Part shown: in pieces, positions 35,067-38,966 of the stretch
Layout of the letters: the number at the start of each line of letters is the position of its first letter
How positions within the stretch are numbered: position 1 is the first letter of the stretch
Translations under genes and position numbers: made by a program
Assembly (NCBI RefSeq): GCF_003788585.1
Contig: NZ_AYKG01000029.1
Span: 1-38,966 of the forward strand
From: Salinisphaera japonica YTM-1
Lineage (GTDB): Bacteria; Pseudomonadota; Gammaproteobacteria; Nevskiales; Salinisphaeraceae
Direction of reading: 5' to 3'
DNA length: 38,966 nt
The notes under the pieces: model-generated
What the model saw: only the letters and a program-made list of their open reading frames with translations
Databases searched by the model: none
Told to the model about the DNA's origin: nothing

Positions 35067-36218
35067 ATGACGACTCAAAAGACTTGGCGCGTCGCGGTTC
35101 TACCCGGCGACGGCATCGGCCCCGAAGTAATCGCCCAGGCCACGCGTGCGCTGGATACGTTGGCGGCCAGCGACCCCGGGCTGGCACTCGAATACGACAC
35201 GTTCGAGTGGCCCTCGCATGCCTGGCACAAGGCCCACGGTGAATCGGCGCCGGCGGATTATCTGGCGCAGTTGGCCGGGTACGACGCGATCCTGCTCGGT
35301 GCGCTGGGCGACCCCGGCCCGATCGACGACGCCAACCGCTATCTGCTGTCCGACTCGGATTCGCTGGCGCCGCTGTTGGAAATCCGCAAGGGCTTTGACC
35401 AGTGGGTGTGCGAGCGCCCGGTGCGACGCCTGGACGGGGCGCTGCAGTATCTGGCCGATCCGCGCGCCAACGATATCGACATGCTCGTCATTCGCGAGAA
35501 TTCCGAGGGCGAATACGTCAATCAGGGCGGGCGCCTGGCTCAGGGCACGCCCAATGAGGTGGTGACCCAGACCGCGGTATTCACCCATCGGGCAACCGAC
35601 CGCATCATCCGGCATGCTTTCGAACAGGCGCGTGCCCGCGTGGCCCTGCGCAAGGTCGAGGGCCGCGAGCGTGATTTTGGTGGCAAGGCGGCCCAGGTCT
35701 GTCTGGTTACAAAACGCAACGCCCAGAAGTTCTGGGGCGATATGTATACCGAGATGTTTGCGGCCATCGCCAAGGATTATCCGGATATCGCCACCCATCA
35801 CGAACTGGTGGATGCGGCCTGCATGAAGTTCGTCTCTCACCCCTGGGCGTTTGACGTGGTGGTGGCCTCGAACCTGCACGGCGATATCCTGACCGATCTG
35901 GCCGCGGTGCTGAATGGCGGCATGGGGGTTTCGCCCTCGGCCAACCTGAACCCGAGTGATCGCACGCGCCCGCCCATGTTCGAGCCCACGCACGGCAGCG
36001 CGCCGGATATCGCCGGCCAGAACAGGGCCGGCCCGGCCGCCATGCTGCTCACCGCGGCCATGATGCTCGACTGGATGGGCGAGGCCGACGAAGCCGCCGC
36101 CCGTGCCGGCCAGCGGTTGAAGCAGGCCGTGGCCGATGATCTGGCGGCCAACGCCGACCAGCGCCGGGCCACGGACACCATCGGCGATGCCGTGATTGCG
36201 GCACTCGAGAAGGCCTGA
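35067..36218 (+). CDS. Tartrate/D-malate dehydrogenase-like beta-decarboxylating dehydrogenase
   Basis: A 383-residue member of the isocitrate/isopropylmalate dehydrogenase family: VLPGDGIGPEVIAQATRAL at the start, LLEIRKGFDQWVCERPVR with the substrate arginine, IRENSEGEYVNQGGR, the catalytic Lys in LVTKRNAQKFWGDMY, the metal Asp in VVASNLHGDILTDLAA, and the NAD-binding EPTHGSAPDIAGQ. The IRENSEGEY form and length point to the tartrate/D-malate dehydrogenase branch rather than LeuB. The substrate is therefore a 2-hydroxy dicarboxylate, but exact specificity cannot be read. It precedes a class III aminotransferase by 80 bp. Confidence 0.85.
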   Translation: MTTQKTWRVAVLPGDGIGPEVIAQATRALDTLAASDPGLALEYDTFEWPSHAWHKAHGESAPADYLAQLAGYDAILLGALGDPGPIDDANRYLLSDSDSLAPLLEIRKGFDQWVCERPVRRLDGALQYLADPRANDIDMLVIRENSEGEYVNQGGRLAQGTPNEVVTQTAVFTHRATDRIIRHAFEQARARVALRKVEGRERDFGGKAAQVCLVTKRNAQKFWGDMYTEMFAAIAKDYPDIATHHELVDAACMKFVSHPWAFDVVVASNLHGDILTDLAAVLNGGMGVSPSANLNPSDRTRPPMFEPTHGSAPDIAGQNRAGPAAMLLTAAMMLDWMGEADEAAARAGQRLKQAVADDLAANADQRRATDTIGDAVIAALEKA

Positions 36219-36298
36219 AACCATTCATTGCAGGGCCTTCGTAACAGGTCTAGTGTCGAGCGCACAGCAACCAAAGACGACAGGCAAGGAGAACAGCC

Positions 36299-37561
36299 AT
36301 GACGGCGACGCGCCACGGTAATCTGTCCCCGCTTCTGAAGCAGGCCACCGATGTCTACGCCGAGCGTGGCGAAGGCTGTTATCTGATCGATACCGAGGGC
36401 CAGCGCTATCTGGACTTTACCGCCGGTATCGGCGTGACCAGCACCGGTCATTGTCACCCCAAGGTGGTGGCCGCGGCCCAGGAACAGGTCGGCAAGCTGA
36501 TCCACGGCCAGTACACCACGATCATGCACAAGCCGATTCAGGATCTGTCGGCCCGCCTGGCTGAAAAGATGCCCGGCGATATCGACACCATCTTCTATGC
36601 CAGTGCCGGGACCGAGGCCGCCGAGGCCGCACTGCGCCTGGCCCGCCAGGCCACCGGAAAACCGAATATCGTGGTCTTTCACGGCAGTTTTCACGGCCGG
36701 ACCATGGGCTCGGCGTCCATGACAACCTCGGGCACTTATTATCGTGACGGCCTGCAGCCGATCATGGGCGGCGTGACCATCGCGCCGTTCCCGCATGCCT
36801 TTCGTTACGGCATGAACGAAAACGATGCCGCCGAGTTCTGTCTGCGCGAGCTGGACTATATTCTCGACACCTACAGCTCGCCGGGGGATACCGCGGCCTG
36901 CTTCATCGAGCCGATTCAGGGCGAGGGCGGCTTCGTGCCGGCCAGCACCAAGTTCATGCAGGGCCTGCGCGAGCGCTGTGATCATCACGACATGCTGCTG
37001 GGCGTGGACGAAGTCCAGGCGGGCTATGGCCGCACCGGTGAATTCTGGTCACACAGCCATTACGACGTGCAGCCGGATATCGTCATGACGGCCAAGGGGC
37101 TGGCATCGGGCTTCCCGCTGTCCGGTTTTGCCGCACCGCGCGGCATCATGGAAAAAGGCTGGGCCGGCTCGCAGGGCGGCACCTACGGCGGCAACGCCGT
37201 GGCCTGTGCCGCCGCACTCGCCACGCTGGACGTGATCGAGGAAGAAGGCCTGGTCGAGAACGCCCGTGACGTGGGCGCACATCTGAAAGAACGCCTGGAA
37301 AGCCTCAAGGACAAGCACGATTGCCTGGTCGACGTGCGCGGCAAGGGTTTCATGATCGGCTGCGAGATCCAGACCGACGGCATGGCCGACGGCGATCGCG
37401 CCGACCGGATCGTCAAGGTTTGTGAGGCCCATGGGCTGTTGCTGCTGCGCTGCGGGCCCAAGAAGAACGTCGTGCGCTGGCTGCCGCCGCTGATCGCCAC
37501 CCAGCAGCAGATCGACGAAGGCGTGGATATCTTCGCCAAGGCACTGGATGCCACGGTCTGA
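36299..37561 (+). CDS. Class III PLP aminotransferase (4-aminobutyrate aminotransferase type)
   Basis: The PLP-binding lysine is K266 in MTAKGLASGFPLSG. D237 in LLGVDEVQAGYGRTG contacts the pyridine nitrogen, and FYASAGTEAAEAALRLAR binds the phosphate. GEGGFVPAS and GGTYGGNAVACAAALA follow the GabT/omega-amino transaminase pattern. It transfers an omega- or alpha-amino group to 2-oxoglutarate or pyruvate; the donor is uncertain (GABA, 5-aminovalerate or similar). Length is 420. AAGGAGA precedes the ATG. No succinate-semialdehyde dehydrogenase lies beside it. The dehydrogenase upstream may share the transcript. Confidence 0.87.
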   Translation: MTATRHGNLSPLLKQATDVYAERGEGCYLIDTEGQRYLDFTAGIGVTSTGHCHPKVVAAAQEQVGKLIHGQYTTIMHKPIQDLSARLAEKMPGDIDTIFYASAGTEAAEAALRLARQATGKPNIVVFHGSFHGRTMGSASMTTSGTYYRDGLQPIMGGVTIAPFPHAFRYGMNENDAAEFCLRELDYILDTYSSPGDTAACFIEPIQGEGGFVPASTKFMQGLRERCDHHDMLLGVDEVQAGYGRTGEFWSHSHYDVQPDIVMTAKGLASGFPLSGFAAPRGIMEKGWAGSQGGTYGGNAVACAAALATLDVIEEEGLVENARDVGAHLKERLESLKDKHDCLVDVRGKGFMIGCEIQTDGMADGDRADRIVKVCEAHGLLLLRCGPKKNVVRWLPPLIATQQQIDEGVDIFAKALDATV

Positions 37562-37577
37562 CAGGGCCTGAGAGTCC

Positions 37578-37610
37578 AAAGCCGTCGGTCACCGAATCGA
37601 CGGCTTTTTT
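37578..37610 (+). terminator. Intrinsic terminator after the aminotransferase
   Basis: AAAGCCGTCG pairs with CGACGGCTTT and is followed by a T-run. Confidence 0.87.
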
Positions 37611-37658
37611 ATGTCCGCTCTTTTAAACTCGGCGCGAAGAGCACTCAGGTAGATCGCC

Positions 37659-38966
37659 ATGCGGGCCCGTTTTTTCGAGTTTGTCGAGCTGGCACGAAGC
37701 AGCTTCTGGTATCTGCCGTCGATGATGATGGCGGCCGGGCTGGCGTTGTTCGCGCTTACCTTGGCTATCGATAAGCTCGGCATCACCGGCGGATTCGTTG
37801 CCGCTGTTTTCTACAGCGGCGGGGTAAATAACGCTGCCAGTCTGCTACAGACGCTGACCGGGGCAATGGTTGCCATTGCCACCGTGGTCTTCTCCACGAT
37901 GATGGTGGTGCTGACACTGGCCACCAGCCAGTTCGGCCACCGATTGATCCGCAGCTTCATGCGGGATCGCGCGAACCAGGCCGTGCTCGGTATCTTTCTG
38001 GCCACGTTTGTGTTCTGTCTGCTGGTTTTCCATATGGTCGGCAACGACGCCGACAACACGTTCGTGCCCGGCGTATCGCTGACAGTGGGTTTCGTGCTGG
38101 CGATTTTCTCTACCTGCACGCTGATTTATTTCACGCATCACATGGCCTCGCTCGTGGCCGCGCCCGAAGTGCTGGAAGCCGTGGGTAGCGAGTTCGATGC
38201 GGCGATCGCCCGTGTCTATCCCGCCCGCGCCGCCGGTGACGATAGGTCCAAGCGCCGCATGTCTTATCAGCCCACGGGCACGCCGCGTGACGAGGTGGTG
38301 TGCCCTCAGGCGGGCTACATACAGGTCATCGGCGTGGCCGCACTATGCGATCTGGCCGCAAAACACGACATCGTGATCGAGTCTGTCGTCACCTACGGCG
38401 ATCATGTTGTGGCCGGGCTCGCTCTGGCGCGTATCCACGGCGGTGTTATCGACGACAGCATACGGGCTGCCGTGGCGCGCCAGTATGTCGTAGGCGATGA
38501 ACGCCTGACCGATCACGATCTCCTGTTTGCGATCAATCAGGTCGCCGAGGTCGGTGTTCGTGCGCTTTCGCCGGCGTTGAATAATCCATACACCGCGATG
38601 GACTGCATCAACCGTATCGCGGCCTCATTGGCCGACGTGCTCTCCCGGGGCCTGCCGGATCTGGCCCATGTCGATGACAAGGGCACACCACGTTTCTTGT
38701 TGGACCTGCCCGATTTCGCCAGCCTGCTGGACGGCGCCTTCACGCCGCTGCGCAATTACGGCAGCACGAGTATCCAGACGATGATGCAGCTGCTGCTGAC
38801 GATCGAGAAACTGGCCGAGCTGGCTCGCCGGGATGTCGAACAAAACGCGCTGCGCCGCTTGGGCCTGTTGAGGTTTCATACGAGTCCGCGCCAAGCGCTG
38901 TTTTACGGCAAGACGAGGCGTAGCCCGCGCCGCGCAGTCATTCTGCGCCAGTGGGCTAGAACGCTG
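37659..38966 (+). CDS. DUF2254 membrane protein, 3' end invaded by a repeat element and cut by the window edge
   Basis: The frame from the ATG at 37659 (CAGGTAG upstream) runs open to the last base. The N-terminal 165 residues hold four hydrophobic segments. VVFSTMMVVLTLATSQFGHRLIRSF and DRANQAVLGIFLATFVFCLLV are characteristic of DUF2254 inner-membrane proteins. The soluble part includes FAINQVAEVGVRALSPALNNPYTAMDCI. From about codon 401 (38861) the DNA is a copy of the 265-bp inverted-repeat element, so residues after LRRLG are encoded by the element rather than by the family. The native C terminus, perhaps 20-40 residues, is missing or displaced. Function unknown. Confidence 0.82.
   Translation, partial: MRARFFEFVELARSSFWYLPSMMMAAGLALFALTLAIDKLGITGGFVAAVFYSGGVNNAASLLQTLTGAMVAIATVVFSTMMVVLTLATSQFGHRLIRSFMRDRANQAVLGIFLATFVFCLLVFHMVGNDADNTFVPGVSLTVGFVLAIFSTCTLIYFTHHMASLVAAPEVLEAVGSEFDAAIARVYPARAAGDDRSKRRMSYQPTGTPRDEVVCPQAGYIQVIGVAALCDLAAKHDIVIESVVTYGDHVVAGLALARIHGGVIDDSIRAAVARQYVVGDERLTDHDLLFAINQVAEVGVRALSPALNNPYTAMDCINRIAASLADVLSRGLPDLAHVDDKGTPRFLLDLPDFASLLDGAFTPLRNYGSTSIQTMMQLLLTIEKLAELARRDVEQNALRRLGLLRFHTSPRQALFYGKTRRSPRRAVILRQWARTL
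38861..38966. repeat. Structured terminal-inverted-repeat element, copy 3 (left part only)
   Basis: From GGGCCTGTTG onward this matches the start of the copy at 10817, with a handful of differences in the first 20 bp and then near identity up to the window end, including the helix A left arm, GGCAAGACGAGGC and the inner hairpin around TCATT. One difference (CCCGCGCC for CCCACGCC) lies in that inner hairpin. The remainder lies beyond the window. Confidence 0.85.

Overview
The window reads as chromosomal DNA of a GC-rich gammaproteobacterium. The housekeeping block (TPR protein, lolB, tRNA-Gln, prs, rplY, pth, ychF, tRNA-Met) has the usual gammaproteobacterial order. The very acidic tail of ribosomal protein L25 and the genes that turn choline sulfate and carnitine into glycine betaine precursors suggest a salt-adapted organism. 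A Salinisphaera-like marine or halophilic bacterium would fit, but that is inference. No phage genes, rRNA or CRISPR array were seen. The last bases lie inside a dispersed repeat, so the window may be a contig that ends where assembly broke.

Layout. 1-6460: housekeeping block with two tRNAs and their promoters; ispE, which usually sits between lolB and prs, is absent. 6544-8468: an ABC1/UbiB-type kinase coupled to a DUF2505 protein. 8496-10246: a non-coding element with long terminal inverted repeats, itself split by a frameshifted IS30-family insertion sequence. 10276-12966 (minus): a carnitine degradation operon (cdhC, cdhA, thioesterase) with a 265-bp inverted-repeat element between the last two genes. 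13086-15763: an AbrB-type membrane protein and choline sulfatase. 15854-18890: dgoK, dgoA and dgoD, with a second repeat type upstream of dgoD. 18895-19161: a second inverted-repeat element. 19161-20858 (minus): a racemase broken by a stop codon and an HSL-type esterase. 21024-24005: a copper cassette (copZ, csoR, copA) behind a 21-bp palindromic operator. 23980-27498 (minus): galM, galactose dehydrogenase, lactonase and a gluconokinase. 27508-28746 (minus): a YeeE/YedE transporter. 28914-30716: an NTF2-like/flavin monooxygenase fusion. 31044-34332 (minus): glpK, glpF, glpR with GlpR operators. 34483-37561: tadA, a tartrate/malate-type dehydrogenase and a class III aminotransferase. 37659 to the end: a DUF2254 membrane protein whose 3' end runs into a third copy of the inverted-repeat element.

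How the genes work together. The galactose genes form a complete oxidative (De Ley-Doudoroff) route: galactose mutarotase, galactose 1-dehydrogenase, lactonase, DgoD, DgoK and DgoA, ending in pyruvate and glyceraldehyde 3-phosphate. The route is split into two blocks by the racemase, the esterase and the copper cassette. The carnitine enzymes and choline sulfatase both feed glycine betaine metabolism. The glp genes import and phosphorylate glycerol under GlpR.

The most unusual signal is a family of about 265-bp elements (10817-11081, 18895-19161 and 38861 to the end). They have perfect or near-perfect terminal inverted repeats and TA flanks. Their internal helices are conserved in shape but not in sequence, while short motifs between the helices are conserved in sequence.
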